NCBI GenBank assembly: GCA_040754395.1
Contig: JBFMCL010000007.1
Location: forward strand, 1-64,000
Direction: 5' to 3'
Length of the DNA stretch: 64,000 nt
Source of the DNA: Nitrospirota bacterium
GTDB taxonomy: Bacteria > Nitrospirota > Thermodesulfovibrionia > Thermodesulfovibrionales > SM23-35
Below are positions 22,106-31,904 of the stretch, one piece after another. The notes under the pieces are model-generated. The model did no database searches. It had not been told where the DNA came from and was given only the letters and a program-made list of their open reading frames with translations. Each line of letters opens with the position of its first letter. The first letter of the stretch is position 1. A program made the position numbers and the translations under genes.

Positions 22106-23149
22106 CTATTTTTTGGATGTGGCGGTTTTATAATACTGCGTGTACCATTCGACGAACCTGCTGATGCCGTCCCTGATGTTTGTGGAAGGCGCAAACCCTG
22201 TATCGGCTGTGAGGTCATCGATATCGGCATATGTTGCAGGAACGTCTCCGGGCTGGATCGGGAGGAGGTTTTTCCGTGCTTTTTTCCCAAGGCACTCTTC
22301 GAGCGTCTCAATGAACCTCATAAGCTCAACAGGATTGTTGTTGCCGATGTTATACAGCCTGTACCGTGCACAACTCGATGAGGGGTCAGGCTTGTTTCCG
22401 TTCCAGCGTTTGTCAGAACCGGGGATTCGCCGGATTATCCGCACAACTCCCTCGACGATATCATCGATGTAGGTGAAATCTCTCTGCATCTTCCCGAAAT
22501 TGAAAACGTCGATCTGCTTCCCCTCAAGAATAGCCTTAGTAAATATGAACAACGCCATATCCGGCCTGCCCCATGGGCCATACACCGTGAAGAACCGTAG
22601 CCCGGTTGCGGGTATTCCATACAGATAGCTGTAAGTGTGCGCCATCAGCTCATTCGCCTTTTTTGTTGCGGCATACAGGGAGATGGGGTGATCGACATTA
22701 TGATGCGTGGAAAAAGGCATTTTGGTATTCAGTCCGTACACGGAGCTTGACGAGGCGAACACAAGATGTCTCACTCCATGATGCCTGCACCCCTCGAGAA
22801 TGTTCAGAAACCCGTATATGTTGCTGTCCATATAGGCATAAGGGTTGATCAGCGAATACCTCACTCCCGCCTGGGCAGCGAGATTGACCACATAATCGAA
22901 TTTTTCTTCCCTGAAAAGTCTGAGAACCTTGTCCCTCTGTTCAAGTGCCATTTTATGGAACCTGAAATTCTCTTTATCCCGTATCTGTTTCAGCCGCGCC
23001 TTCTTGAGATTCACATCGTAGTAATCATTCATGTTATCGATGCCCACAACGTGATACCCTTTTTCGAGAAGCCTTCTGCTGAGATGGAAGCCGATAAACC
23101 CTGCAGCGCCGGTAACAAGAATCTTTGAGGCGGTTCTTTTTTTGTTCAT
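22106..23149 (-). CDS. UDP-glucuronate 4-epimerase-type NAD-dependent epimerase
   Basis: 347 aa extended SDR. ILVTGAAGFIGFHLSRRLLE gives the NAD Rossmann motif TGxxGFIG; NDYYDVNLKKARL is typical of UDP-GlcA 4-epimerases; the SSSVYG strand and YAATKKANE supply the catalytic Tyr-x3-Lys. Predicted reaction: UDP-glucuronate to UDP-galacturonate, or the N-acetyl equivalent given the dehydrogenase next door. The last ~40 codons plus 3' flank were copied to 14700-14907. SD and spacing suggest co-transcription with 23172-24479. Confidence 0.88.
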   Translation of the reverse strand: MNKKRTASKILVTGAAGFIGFHLSRRLLEKGYHVVGIDNMNDYYDVNLKKARLKQIRDKENFRFHKMALEQRDKVLRLFREEKFDYVVNLAAQAGVRYSLINPYAYMDSNIYGFLNILEGCRHHGVRHLVFASSSSVYGLNTKMPFSTHHNVDHPISLYAATKKANELMAHTYSYLYGIPATGLRFFTVYGPWGRPDMALFIFTKAILEGKQIDVFNFGKMQRDFTYIDDIVEGVVRIIRRIPGSDKRWNGNKPDPSSSCARYRLYNIGNNNPVELMRFIETLEECLGKKARKNLLPIQPGDVPATYADIDDLTADTGFAPSTNIRDGISRFVEWYTQYYKTATSKK

Positions 23150-23171
23150 AGAATGTATTTCCTTTCCACAC

Positions 23172-24479
23172 TCAGGCTTTCAGGATCTTTTTGCTCTTTA
23201 TTCCTGCGGTAGCGTTCCGCGTGTCCACAACCAGGCGACTGTTCTTCACAATCCATGAGTAGTTATACTGGGAATGGTTGGTGATGATCACTGTGCAGTC
23301 ATACTTCTTCAGCATCTTTTGCGACAGCGCAATGCTCTTCATCGAAAGGTGCGGATAATGACGCATACCGGAAATAGAGAGAATATGGGGGTCGTTGTAT
23401 TCCACCCTCGCTCCCTTATCTTTCAGGATGTCGATTATCTCGACCGCGGGTGATTCCCGTATGTCATCGGCGTCTTTCTTGTAGGCAACACCCAGAACAA
23501 GTATCTTTGCATGCTGCAGGCATTTGCCGTGTGTATTCAGTCCGTCTATGATTTTTGCGACCACGTAGTGCGGCATTGCCGTATTGATCTCACCCGCGAG
23601 TTCGATAAACCGGGTGTTAAAGTCGTACTCCTTCGCTTTCCATGTAAGATAGAATGGGTCGATGGGAATGCAGTGCCCGCCGAGACCGGGCCCCGGATAA
23701 AACGGCATAAATCCGAAGGGCTTGGTCGAGGAGGCCGCAATGACCTCCCAGATATCGATTCCCATCCTGTCGGCAAGCATCTTCATCTCATTCACCAGCG
23801 CGATATTCACCCCGCGGAAGATGTTCTCGAGCAGTTTCGTGAACTCGGCAACCTCGGGCGAAGAGACGGCGATAACAGTATCAATGGTCTGTTCGTATAA
23901 CGTTTTCCCGGCTCTGATACACGCAGGAGTCATCCCCCCGACGACTTTCGGGATGTTTTTTGTAGTGAAACTGGGGTTGCCGGGGTCCTCGCGTTCAGGA
24001 GAGAAGACGAGGAAAAAATCTTTTCCTGCCTTCAGCCTTTTGCGTTCGAATTTCGGCAGAAGGATTTCCCGCGTAGTGCCCGGATATGTCGTACTTTCGA
24101 GAGAGATGAGCTGCCCTTTCCGCAGATAGCGTGCTATCTCGTCAGAGGTCTTCTCCACATAGCTCAGGTCCGGCTCCTTGTTCTTCTTCAATGGGGTAGG
24201 CACGCAGATGATGATACAGTCCATTTCCGCGAGCTTCGAGTAGTCAGCCGTGGCCCGGAATCTCTTCTTTTCCTTTAACGCCTGTATTTTTACGGAGGGG
24301 ATATGCTTGATATAGCTCTCGCCCCGGTTCAGCCTGTCCACTTTTTTCCGGTCGATATCGAAGCCTGTCACCGGAAAGCCTTCTTCGGAATAGCGTATGA
24401 CCAGGGGAAGCCCCACATAGCCAAGGCCGATGATCCCGATCCGTGCGGTCCTCGATTGTATCTTGCCGATTAGGTCCAT
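23172..24479 (-). CDS. UDP-sugar 6-dehydrogenase (WbpA-like)
   Basis: 435 aa of the UDP-glucose/GDP-mannose dehydrogenase family. N-terminal IGIIGLGYVGLPLVIRYSEE NAD-binding motif; STTYPGTTREILLP; KLLENIFRGVNIALVNEMKM; and GLGGHCIPIDPFYLTWKAKE with the catalytic Cys. The GHCIPIDPFYL motif fits UDP-N-acetyl-hexosamine 6-dehydrogenases better than UDP-glucose dehydrogenase. Predicted product: a UDP-N-acetyl-hexuronic acid that the adjacent epimerase would act on. Confidence 0.88.
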   Translation of the reverse strand: MDLIGKIQSRTARIGIIGLGYVGLPLVIRYSEEGFPVTGFDIDRKKVDRLNRGESYIKHIPSVKIQALKEKKRFRATADYSKLAEMDCIIICVPTPLKKNKEPDLSYVEKTSDEIARYLRKGQLISLESTTYPGTTREILLPKFERKRLKAGKDFFLVFSPEREDPGNPSFTTKNIPKVVGGMTPACIRAGKTLYEQTIDTVIAVSSPEVAEFTKLLENIFRGVNIALVNEMKMLADRMGIDIWEVIAASSTKPFGFMPFYPGPGLGGHCIPIDPFYLTWKAKEYDFNTRFIELAGEINTAMPHYVVAKIIDGLNTHGKCLQHAKILVLGVAYKKDADDIRESPAVEIIDILKDKGARVEYNDPHILSISGMRHYPHLSMKSIALSQKMLKKYDCTVIITNHSQYNYSWIVKNSRLVVDTRNATAGIKSKKILKA

Positions 24480-24550
24480 ATTATCTCCTCTTTATAATCA
24501 ATGGCCGATTTTCGCGCATATACTTCAGGAGGCATCCCAAGATTTTCCCG

Positions 24551-25642
24551 TCAGGGTCTGAGATACCATGCATATGTCCTGCGTATGCCTTCTTCAAGGC
24601 TGATCTTCGGCTTCCAGCCGAGGGACTGAATCTTCGACACGTCAAGGAGCTTCCGGGGGGTGCCGTCCGGTTTCGATGAATCCCATACGAGTTCTCCGTC
24701 AAAGCCGATGATGTCTTTCACCATCATTGCAAGATCCCTGATAGTGGTGTCCGTTCCTGTGCCTATGTTCACAAACTCGCCGATCTCCCGGCTTCCGTAT
24801 CTCTCCATAAGAAACACGCATGCCTCTGCGAGGTCGTCGACATGCAGAAACTCCCTGTAGGGGTTTCCGGTTCCCCAGAGTTCCACACGCACCTGCATGT
24901 CACGAGAGACCGGGTTTTTCATTCCTTTCGAAAAAAGCCGAATCCCGTATCGTGAAAGGATTCGGAGAACATCGCGTTTATGAATATGATTTTTTCCGGA
25001 ACTGCCAAGAGGATATTTTTTCAGATCCTTCCCTGCTGCATCAAAATCGCCATTGCGGAGGCATTTGCCGAGATGCATTTTTCTGATAAGCGCGGGCAGC
25101 ACATGGGAGGTCATCAGGTTGAAATTATCATATGTGCCATAGAGATTTGTCGGCATGACGGAGATGAAGTCGGTTCCGTACTGCTCGTTGTAGTATCTGC
25201 AGAGTTTTATGGCAGATATCTTGGCTATCGCATATGGTTCGTTTGTTGGCTCAAGAAGACCGGTCAGAAGATACTCCTCTTTCAGGGGCTGCGGAGCGAG
25301 TTTCGGATAAATGCATGATGACCCGAGGTTGAGAAGTTTTTTCACGTTGCACTTATAGGCTGCATGAATAATGTTTGCTGCGATCATGAGGTTGTCATAG
25401 ATGAATTCAGCCTTGAAGGTGCTGTTCGCAATGATTCCGCCGACCTTTGCCGCTGCGAGGAAGACGAAATCCGGCCGTTCCTTTTCGAAGAACCGCTCGG
25501 TCTCCTTCTGCCGTCTGAGGTCAAGCTGCCGTGAAGTCCTTGTTACGAGATTCGTAAACCCATGCTCTACAAGTTTCCGGAGGATTGCTGAACCGACAAG
25601 CCCTCTGTGGCCGGCGACATAGATTCTGGAATCTTTTTTCAT
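24551..25642 (-). CDS. fcl: GDP-L-fucose synthase, with an internal insertion
   Basis: 363 aa; the E. coli enzyme is about 320. IYVAGHRGLVGSAILRKL is the NADP motif, GSSCIYPKLAPQPLKEEYLL and EPYAIAKISAIKLC give the catalytic Ser, Tyr and Lys. ELWGTGNPYREFLHVDDLAE confirms the family. Between GDFDAAGKDLKK and VRVELWGTG some 45 extra residues occur that the family lacks. Converts GDP-4-keto-6-deoxymannose to GDP-L-fucose, following gmd immediately upstream. Confidence 0.92.
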   Translation of the reverse strand: MKKDSRIYVAGHRGLVGSAILRKLVEHGFTNLVTRTSRQLDLRRQKETERFFEKERPDFVFLAAAKVGGIIANSTFKAEFIYDNLMIAANIIHAAYKCNVKKLLNLGSSCIYPKLAPQPLKEEYLLTGLLEPTNEPYAIAKISAIKLCRYYNEQYGTDFISVMPTNLYGTYDNFNLMTSHVLPALIRKMHLGKCLRNGDFDAAGKDLKKYPLGSSGKNHIHKRDVLRILSRYGIRLFSKGMKNPVSRDMQVRVELWGTGNPYREFLHVDDLAEACVFLMERYGSREIGEFVNIGTGTDTTIRDLAMMVKDIIGFDGELVWDSSKPDGTPRKLLDVSKIQSLGWKPKISLEEGIRRTYAWYLRP

Positions 25643-25681
25643 GATACGTCCAGATGAATACCGGAATTCAGCATGTGATTC

Positions 25682-26836
25682 TCAGCACCGTTCCCTTATC
25701 TTTTCGTATTTTGCGAAGTCGTGCCTGGTATATGTGAAGCCTTTCTTTTCGCATATCCTGATTCCGTCGCCGACCGGGGTAAGATGGATGAGTTTCATGT
25801 CATAGTCGACCATGATCTTGACCAGTTCACTGAAGGTCGTACGCGGCGTCCATCCAAGTTTCTTCCGCGCCTTCGTGATATCAGCCTTCAGAAAATCGAC
25901 CTCGGTAGGCCGGAAATATTTCGGGTCTATCTCTATTATGGTATCTCCGGCACGAAAGGTCGCGCATAATGACGGGTCCAGAGAACGGATCTTTCCCTTC
26001 TGCCTGACACCCTTGCCCTTCCATTCTATCTCGATACCCACATAGCTGAACGCTTCCTCAAGGAATTCCCTCACCGAATGACTTTCGCCTGTGCCGATCA
26101 CAAAGTCTTCGGGGCTGTCCTGCTGGAGGATCAGCCACTGGCATTCCACATACTCCGGCGCAAATCCCCAGTCCCTTTTGGAATCAAGATTGCCGAGATA
26201 AAGTTTCCTCTGTTTGCCTGCCAGCATGTTTGCGAGTGCGCGGGTGATCTTTCTCGTAACAAACGTTTCCCCCCTGCGGGGAGATTCGTGGTTGAAAAGA
26301 ATGCCGTTGCATGCGAACATGCGGTACCCTTCACGGTAATTCACTGTCATCCAGTAGGAATAGACCTTTGCTGCCGCATACGGGCTGCGCGGATAAAAGG
26401 GGGTGTGCTCATTCTGGGGCGGAGGCGAGGCGCCAAACATCTCGGATGAAGATGCCTGGTAAAACCGCGTCTTTATCCCGCTTCTCCTTATCGCATCCAG
26501 CAGCCTCGTGGTACCGATGGCGGTGATATCCCCGGTATATTCCGGCATGTCGAAGCTGACTTTTACATGGCTCTGCGCGGCAAGGTGGTAAATCTCCTCC
26601 GGCCTGATATTGTAAATGATGTCGGCAAGCTGCCCTGAATCAGAGAGGTCGCCGTAATGAAGGAAGAGCCGCGTGCCGGGGATATGGGGGTCTGTGTACA
26701 CATGGTCGATCCTTCCGGTGTTGAAGGCGCTCGACCTTCTGATTAAACCGTGCACCTCGTAGTTCTTCGATAAGAGCAGTTCTGCAAGATACGAACCGTC
26801 CTGTCCGGTGATGCCGGTGATCAATGCCCGTTTCAT
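25682..26836 (-). CDS. gmd: GDP-mannose 4,6-dehydratase
   Basis: 384 aa. [20 protein letters not shown], the [15 protein letters not shown] stretch and [20 protein letters not shown] (Tyr-x3-Lys), with [20 protein letters not shown], are diagnostic. Makes GDP-4-keto-6-deoxy-D-mannose. The operon then supplies fcl for GDP-L-fucose, and manC/manB upstream supply GDP-mannose. Slightly longer than the E. coli enzyme (373), with a C-terminal tail [16 protein letters not shown]. Confidence 0.95.
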   Translation of the reverse strand: MKRALITGITGQDGSYLAELLLSKNYEVHGLIRRSSAFNTGRIDHVYTDPHIPGTRLFLHYGDLSDSGQLADIIYNIRPEEIYHLAAQSHVKVSFDMPEYTGDITAIGTTRLLDAIRRSGIKTRFYQASSSEMFGASPPPQNEHTPFYPRSPYAAAKVYSYWMTVNYREGYRMFACNGILFNHESPRRGETFVTRKITRALANMLAGKQRKLYLGNLDSKRDWGFAPEYVECQWLILQQDSPEDFVIGTGESHSVREFLEEAFSYVGIEIEWKGKGVRQKGKIRSLDPSLCATFRAGDTIIEIDPKYFRPTEVDFLKADITKARKKLGWTPRTTFSELVKIMVDYDMKLIHLTPVGDGIRICEKKGFTYTRHDFAKYEKIRERC

Positions 26837-26932
26837 GTCAATTCCCTTCCTTTGTATTTAGTATGTAATGCAAAATCTCTGCACAATCCTGAGAAGAAGG
26901 CGTACGGCAATCCAATTTTTATATTGATGCAT

Positions 26933-26966
26933 GAGATTGCTTCGTCGCTCTGCTCCTCGCAATGAC
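26933..26966. repeat. Half of a GTCATTGCGAG-type inverted-repeat element
   Basis: GAGATTGCTTCGTCGCTCTG then CTCCTCGCAATGAC. This is one arm of a widespread short intergenic element whose other copy, with both arms, lies at 48640-48720. It sits in the 166-bp gap between gmd and manC. Confidence 0.7.
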
Positions 26967-27002
26967 ACCAAAATGACAAGTTTTAGAATGTCTGATACTG
27001 CG

Positions 27003-28442
27003 CTATGCTTCGTTCCTGCCGTACACATCATCTATGCGCACGATGTCGTCTTCGCCGACATATTCCCCGTTCTGGACCTCAATGATCTCGAGCGGAACCC
27101 TGCCGGGGTTTTCGAGCCTGTGGCGGGTTGATTTCGGGATATATACCGACTCGTTTTCATGGACAAGTTTTTCGATCTCGCCGATCGTCACCTTTGCTGC
27201 TCCCCTGACCACAACCCAGTGTTCAGACCGGTGGTAATGCATCTGCAGACTCAGACGTGCACCCGAGTTCACCACGATCCGCTTGATCTTGTACCGCTCC
27301 CCCTCCTCGAGGACCGTATAGTTTCCCCACGGACGGTACGTGGTCACATGTTCCGATGCCTCTTTCCGGTCTTCCTGTTTCAGGAGTTCCACAACCTCGC
27401 GCACCTTCTGGGTCTCCCCCTTTCTTGCGACCAGCACCGCATCTTCCGTATCAACAATCAGGCACTCCTCCATCCCGATCGTCGATATGAGACGCTTGCC
27501 GCTGATGATGAGGGTGTCCCTGGTATCGATGGTCAGGGTGTCCCCCATCTTTATGTTGCCCTTCTCATCCTTGTCAACCACGTCGTAGAGCGAGTCCCAT
27601 GAGCCGATGTCGTTCCAGTAAATATCAAGCGGGAGTATCACCATCTTGTCTGATTTTTCCGCCACCGCATAGTCTATCGATATTGACGGCATCTGCCCGA
27701 AATCGGACAGCATGCTGTCAAAAGTCAGGTCGAGCATGTTCCTGATACCGGGCGCGAACCTTCTGAACTCGTCCGCCATGGTTCCGATGCTGAAGGCAAA
27801 CATTCCCGAATTCCAGTAGTAATCTCCTTCTCTGATATATCGTTCCGCGGTATCGATATCGGGTTTTTCGGCAAATTTCTCAACCCGATAATACACGGGG
27901 GGAAGGTCTCCCTCCGTCTTGCTCTGTGCTCTTTGCTTTTCGCTCTTCGCTTTGATATACCCGTAGCCTGTTTCAGGTCTTGTCGGCTGAATGCCAAACG
28001 TCACGATACTGCCCTTTCCCGCAATGTCTCCGGAAAGGCTTACATATTCTGCAAACCGTTCTGCAGGCCTGATGATGTGGTCTGCAGGAGAGATGAACAG
28101 CACCTCGTCTTTTTTGCATCTGAGTTTCTCGGTGCAGTATTTCATGCCGAGCGCAATGGCCGGCGCAGTATTCTTCCCGACAGGTTCGAGGATGATATTG
28201 CTGACTGCAGCACTGTTCCGGTCTTCAGCTATTGCGCTAAGGTCGGACAGGACGTGGAATTTGTATTCGCTGTTCGTCATGACCACAATGTCGCCGGGAG
28301 AAAAGACATGCAGGAGCCTCTCGATCGTCTCACGGAGCAGGGATTTCTCACTGTTGAGCTTCAGGAACTGTTTCGGGTAGTTCTTCCTGCTCAGAGGCCA
28401 GAGTCTTGTCCCGGAACCTCCTGCAAGGACAAGCGCTTTCAT
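27003..28442 (-). CDS. manC: Mannose-1-phosphate guanylyltransferase / mannose-6-phosphate isomerase
   Basis: 479 aa bifunctional enzyme. [20 protein letters not shown] is the nucleotidyltransferase signature, KFAEKPDIDTAERYI follows, and the C-terminal cupin holds RPWGNYTVLEEGERYKIKRI and SLQMHYHRSEHWVVVRGAAK. Supplies GDP-mannose to gmd. Residues ~170-185 (SEKQRAQSKTEGD) interrupt the usual GYIKA...YRVEKF spacing and are encoded by a CTCTTTGCTTTTCGCTCT word repeat (27916-27954). Confidence 0.94.
   Translation of the reverse strand: MKALVLAGGSGTRLWPLSRKNYPKQFLKLNSEKSLLRETIERLLHVFSPGDIVVMTNSEYKFHVLSDLSAIAEDRNSAAVSNIILEPVGKNTAPAIALGMKYCTEKLRCKKDEVLFISPADHIIRPAERFAEYVSLSGDIAGKGSIVTFGIQPTRPETGYGYIKAKSEKQRAQSKTEGDLPPVYYRVEKFAEKPDIDTAERYIREGDYYWNSGMFAFSIGTMADEFRRFAPGIRNMLDLTFDSMLSDFGQMPSISIDYAVAEKSDKMVILPLDIYWNDIGSWDSLYDVVDKDEKGNIKMGDTLTIDTRDTLIISGKRLISTIGMEECLIVDTEDAVLVARKGETQKVREVVELLKQEDRKEASEHVTTYRPWGNYTVLEEGERYKIKRIVVNSGARLSLQMHYHRSEHWVVVRGAAKVTIGEIEKLVHENESVYIPKSTRHRLENPGRVPLEIIEVQNGEYVGEDDIVRIDDVYGRNEA
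27916..27954. repeat. Word repeat inserted in frame inside manC
   Basis: GTCTTGCTCTGTGCTCTTTG then CTTTTCGCTCTTCGCTTTG, words of the GCTCTTTGCTTTTC type. It keeps the reading frame and adds charged residues in a loop between the conserved GYIKA and VEKF segments. Confidence 0.65.
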
Positions 28443-28548
28443 GCTGCTGCACCCGGGGTGAAGAGTTCCGTATCACCTGCACTGGTAAGGAATCCGAATC
28501 TTTCCATGCTTCCTCCTTCCGGTATTGCACATATCGTTATTGTCCGTC

Positions 28549-29967
28549 TCATACTTCGGCTTCAGCCTTTTTCAGTTCCGCCCTCAGAAAAGCCTCATAC
28601 CGCTTCAGGCTTTCTTCATCTTCCGCCTCGAAGCGGAGGACTATTACCGGCTGGGTGTTGCTCGAACGCACAAGTCCCCACCCCTTCTCGAACACAACCC
28701 TGGCCCCGTCTATGTCGTAGATCTTTTTTATCGGGAGAGGTCCGCTCCCTGATGAGGCGTAGTCCTTGCACCTTTGGACCAGCTTTGCGACTATCTCCCG
28801 TTTCTGATCGTCACGGCAGTCCATGCGTATTTCAGGGGTATAATGCATCCGTGGGATATCCGAGAGCAGTTCCCGGATGCCCATGCCAGAGATCTTCATG
28901 ATCTCGACGAGCCGGAACGTGGTATAAATGGCATCGTCATACCCGAAGTAGTCATCGGCGATAAAGATATGTCCGCTGAACTCCCCGGCGAGGAGCGCGG
29001 ATTCCTTTCGCATCTTGTCCTTCACAAGTGAGTGCCCTGTCTTCCACATGACCGGCACGCCGCCATTCTTCCCTATATCGTCAAACATAAGCTGAGAGCA
29101 TTTCACATCACCGATGATGACCGCGCCGGGTTTCTTCTTCAGGATGTCCCGTGAGAGAACGATCATTATCTGGTCTCCCCATATGACGTTTCCTGCCCTG
29201 TCGACAACGCCTATCCTGTCTGCGTCACCATCATATCCCACGCCAATATCTGCATTTTCATTTTTTGTCAGGTGTATGAGATCAGTAATATATTCAACAA
29301 CGGTGGGATCAGGATGGTGATTCGGGAATCTGCCGTCAGGTTCACAGTATAGCGGAAACACTGTGCACCCCATCGCCTCAAGAATATCAGGGGCGATGAT
29401 GCCGGCGGTGCCGTTTCCTGCATCAACGACCACTTTCAGTATCCTGTATTTCCTGTCTGCGAGATAGGAAAATCGTGCCGTCATGAAACTGCGGTATGCA
29501 GCGACAATATCAAACGTCTCAACTGTACCCGGCTCCCGGTTTTCCCGCCAGTCATGATTCCGGATGATCTGCCTGATCCTCTGGATCTCATCTCCGAAGA
29601 TCGTCTCCCTGCCAATGCTCAGCTTGAACCCGTTGTATTCAGGTGGGTTATGGCTGCCGGTCACCATGATGCCGCCGTCAAGATCCAGGTGATGGAGGGA
29701 GAAATACTGCAGGGGCGTCGGGCAGAGACCCACGTCGTATACATGTATTCCGCCTGCGGTAATTCCCCGGATAAGGGCTGCTGCCAGTGCGTCTGAACTG
29801 ACCCTCGCATCCCTCCCGATACTCACCCGTTTTGCCAAAGGATTCACCTGTCTGAGCCGCGTCACAAATGCCCTGCCGAGCATTAAGGCGAAGTCCTCCG
29901 AGAGTTCCTCTCCTGCAATCCCGCGTATATCGTATTCTCTGAATATCCTGTCTTCCATCGTCTGCAT
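28549..29967 (-). CDS. manB: Phosphomannomutase/phosphoglucomutase
   Basis: 472 aa alpha-D-phosphohexomutase. Active-site serine in GGIMVTGSHNPPEYNGFKLS, metal loop in GYDGDADRIGVVD, sugar loop GEFSGHIF, and phosphate loop RSSNTQPVIVLRFE. Converts mannose-6-P to mannose-1-P for manC, and probably glucose phosphates for rfbA as well. 106 bp separate it from manC downstream. Confidence 0.94.
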   Translation of the reverse strand: MQTMEDRIFREYDIRGIAGEELSEDFALMLGRAFVTRLRQVNPLAKRVSIGRDARVSSDALAAALIRGITAGGIHVYDVGLCPTPLQYFSLHHLDLDGGIMVTGSHNPPEYNGFKLSIGRETIFGDEIQRIRQIIRNHDWRENREPGTVETFDIVAAYRSFMTARFSYLADRKYRILKVVVDAGNGTAGIIAPDILEAMGCTVFPLYCEPDGRFPNHHPDPTVVEYITDLIHLTKNENADIGVGYDGDADRIGVVDRAGNVIWGDQIMIVLSRDILKKKPGAVIIGDVKCSQLMFDDIGKNGGVPVMWKTGHSLVKDKMRKESALLAGEFSGHIFIADDYFGYDDAIYTTFRLVEIMKISGMGIRELLSDIPRMHYTPEIRMDCRDDQKREIVAKLVQRCKDYASSGSGPLPIKKIYDIDGARVVFEKGWGLVRSSNTQPVIVLRFEAEDEESLKRYEAFLRAELKKAEAEV

Positions 29968-29977
29968 GCCTTCGGGC

Positions 29978-30943
29978 TTATGCCTTTACCTTGCTTTTCA
30001 CCCATTCCATGTTTTCCCGGTACCACTGCACCGTTCGTTCGATCCCTCCGGAAAAATGCGTCTTCACCTTCCATCCGAGGTGTTCGGTGATTTTATGCGA
30101 ATTGAGGGAATACCTGAAATCATGCCCCGGTCTGTCCTTCACGAATTCTATGAGGTCTTCAGGTTTTCCAAGTATCGCAAGAATACTTTTCACTACATCT
30201 ATGTTTCTCTTCTCCTCGCCGCTTCCGATATTATAGATCTCCCCGGCCCTTCCTTTTTCGAGTATCTCGAACACCGCACCCGCGCAATCGGACACGAATA
30301 GCCACTCTCTCACATTTTCCCCCTTTGCATACACCGGGACTTTTCTGTCGCTCAGCGCATTCATGATGATTACAGGGATGAGCTTTTCAGGATACTGCCA
30401 GGGGCCGTAGTTGTTCGAGGGCCTGACCGTGATCACCGGCAGTCCGTGCGTCCTGTGATATGCACGTCCGAGCATGTCAGCAGCAGCTTTGCTGACCGAA
30501 TAGGGGGAACTGGGGTTGAGCGGCGTGGTTTCATGGAACTGACCGTCTTTCCCGAGATCGCCGTACACCTCATCAGTCGACACATTGATGAATCTGCCGA
30601 TTCCATATGTTTTCGCGATATCAAGAAGCACCTGTGTGCCTTTCACGTTGGCGTCGATAAACGGGGATGCGTCATCGATGCTTCTGTCGACATGGCTTTC
30701 CGCCGCCCAGTGTACGACCGCTTCCGGCCTTTCCGTCGCAAAGATTCTCTCAAGGGACGTCCTGTCGGTGATATCCACCCTCTGAAAGGAGATGCTCTGC
30801 ATGACTTCCCGGACTCTTTGCATGTCACCGGCATAGCTGAGCGTGTCGATAACAGTAATGGCATATCCCCTCTGTACGCCCTGTCTCACGAATTCGCTGC
30901 CGATAAAGCCCGCCCCGCCTGTGACGAGGAGTTTCTGAATCAT
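29978..30943 (-). CDS. rfbB: dTDP-glucose 4,6-dehydratase
   Basis: 321 aa. KLLVTGGAGFIGSEFVRQGV; VSTDEVYGDLGKDG (Asp-Glu pair) and YSVSKAAADMLGRAYHRTH (Tyr-x3-Lys) are the catalytic set; RPSNNYGPWQYPEKLIP is diagnostic. Makes dTDP-4-keto-6-deoxyglucose, the second step to dTDP-L-rhamnose. It overlaps rfbD by 4 bp, and 11 bp separate it from manB downstream. Confidence 0.95.
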   Translation of the reverse strand: MIQKLLVTGGAGFIGSEFVRQGVQRGYAITVIDTLSYAGDMQRVREVMQSISFQRVDITDRTSLERIFATERPEAVVHWAAESHVDRSIDDASPFIDANVKGTQVLLDIAKTYGIGRFINVSTDEVYGDLGKDGQFHETTPLNPSSPYSVSKAAADMLGRAYHRTHGLPVITVRPSNNYGPWQYPEKLIPVIIMNALSDRKVPVYAKGENVREWLFVSDCAGAVFEILEKGRAGEIYNIGSGEEKRNIDVVKSILAILGKPEDLIEFVKDRPGHDFRYSLNSHKITEHLGWKVKTHFSGGIERTVQWYRENMEWVKSKVKA

Positions 30944-31797
30944 ACTTTCTCCTTTCCAAACACGCTATTTACATAATTATCTATGCCGAATTTCCAGTCC
31001 GGGATCTCGACGTTCAGATCTTCCGCGAGTTTCCGGTTTGCCATGGCAGAAAAAAAAGGCCTTCTGGCCGGAGAAGGGAAGTATTCTGAAGCCACAGGGA
31101 TAATGAGGTTGCGCATGCCGATTCTTTCCAAAAAATAACGTGCCACCTCATAGCGCGTGGCATATCCGCTGCTCGTAAGATGATAAAAACCCCTCAGGCC
31201 ACGGTTCACCGCAAACATCGTGAGGTTCACGATGTTCCTTGTATATGTAGGAACCGATATCTGGTCACAGACGATCTTCAGTACCCTGGTCTTCTTTGCC
31301 CATTCACACAGCTTGAAGAGAAAGTTCTGTTCGCCCTCTCCGAAAACCCAGCTGACCCTGAACAGCAAGAAGTTATCATAGTCCTCCCTGAGAAAGTTTT
31401 CCCCAAGCAGCTTTGTTTTCCCATAATTGTTTATTGGGTTTGTTGGATCTTCTTCTGTGTAGAAATCCTCTTTTTTCCCGTCAAATACATAATCGCTGCT
31501 GTAATGGACCAGAAGGGCAGCATTTCTCTTACATGCAAGGGCGAGGTTTCTCACCCCCTGCGCATTTACCTTGTATGCACTGTCGAAATCGTCCTCAGCC
31601 TTATCCACAAAATTGTATGAGGCACAATTCACCACAACATCAGGGCCATACTCTGCCAGCGCCTTTTTCACGCTTTCAGGGCTGGTGATATCCATGGCAT
31701 TTTTCTCAAGAGCTGTTACTTCATGAGCAAAGCTTTCGAGCGACTTCCGGAATTCCCTCGCGAGCTGGCCGTTTGCTCCGGTGATCAGGATTTTCAT
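30940..31797 (-). CDS. rfbD: dTDP-4-dehydrorhamnose reductase
   Basis: 285 aa. MKILITGANGQLAREFRKSL; VHYSSDYVFDGKKEDFYTEE; PINNYGKTKLLGENFLR (Tyr-x3-Lys); and FRVSWVFGEGEQNF. Final NADPH-dependent step to dTDP-L-rhamnose. Part of the rfbA-C-D-B run. Confidence 0.95.
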   Translation of the reverse strand: MKILITGANGQLAREFRKSLESFAHEVTALEKNAMDITSPESVKKALAEYGPDVVVNCASYNFVDKAEDDFDSAYKVNAQGVRNLALACKRNAALLVHYSSDYVFDGKKEDFYTEEDPTNPINNYGKTKLLGENFLREDYDNFLLFRVSWVFGEGEQNFLFKLCEWAKKTRVLKIVCDQISVPTYTRNIVNLTMFAVNRGLRGFYHLTSSGYATRYEVARYFLERIGMRNLIIPVASEYFPSPARRPFFSAMANRKLAEDLNVEIPDWKFGIDNYVNSVFGKEKV

Positions 31798-31904
31798 GAA
31801 ACTCCGGATTCAGGCAAATGAAGAGAGGAAGGGTACAGCCTGCAACAGGCCGATAGTATGATCCTGCTCTCTTTGCAGGGAGATACCTTTTGTATTTTCA
31901 CTGT

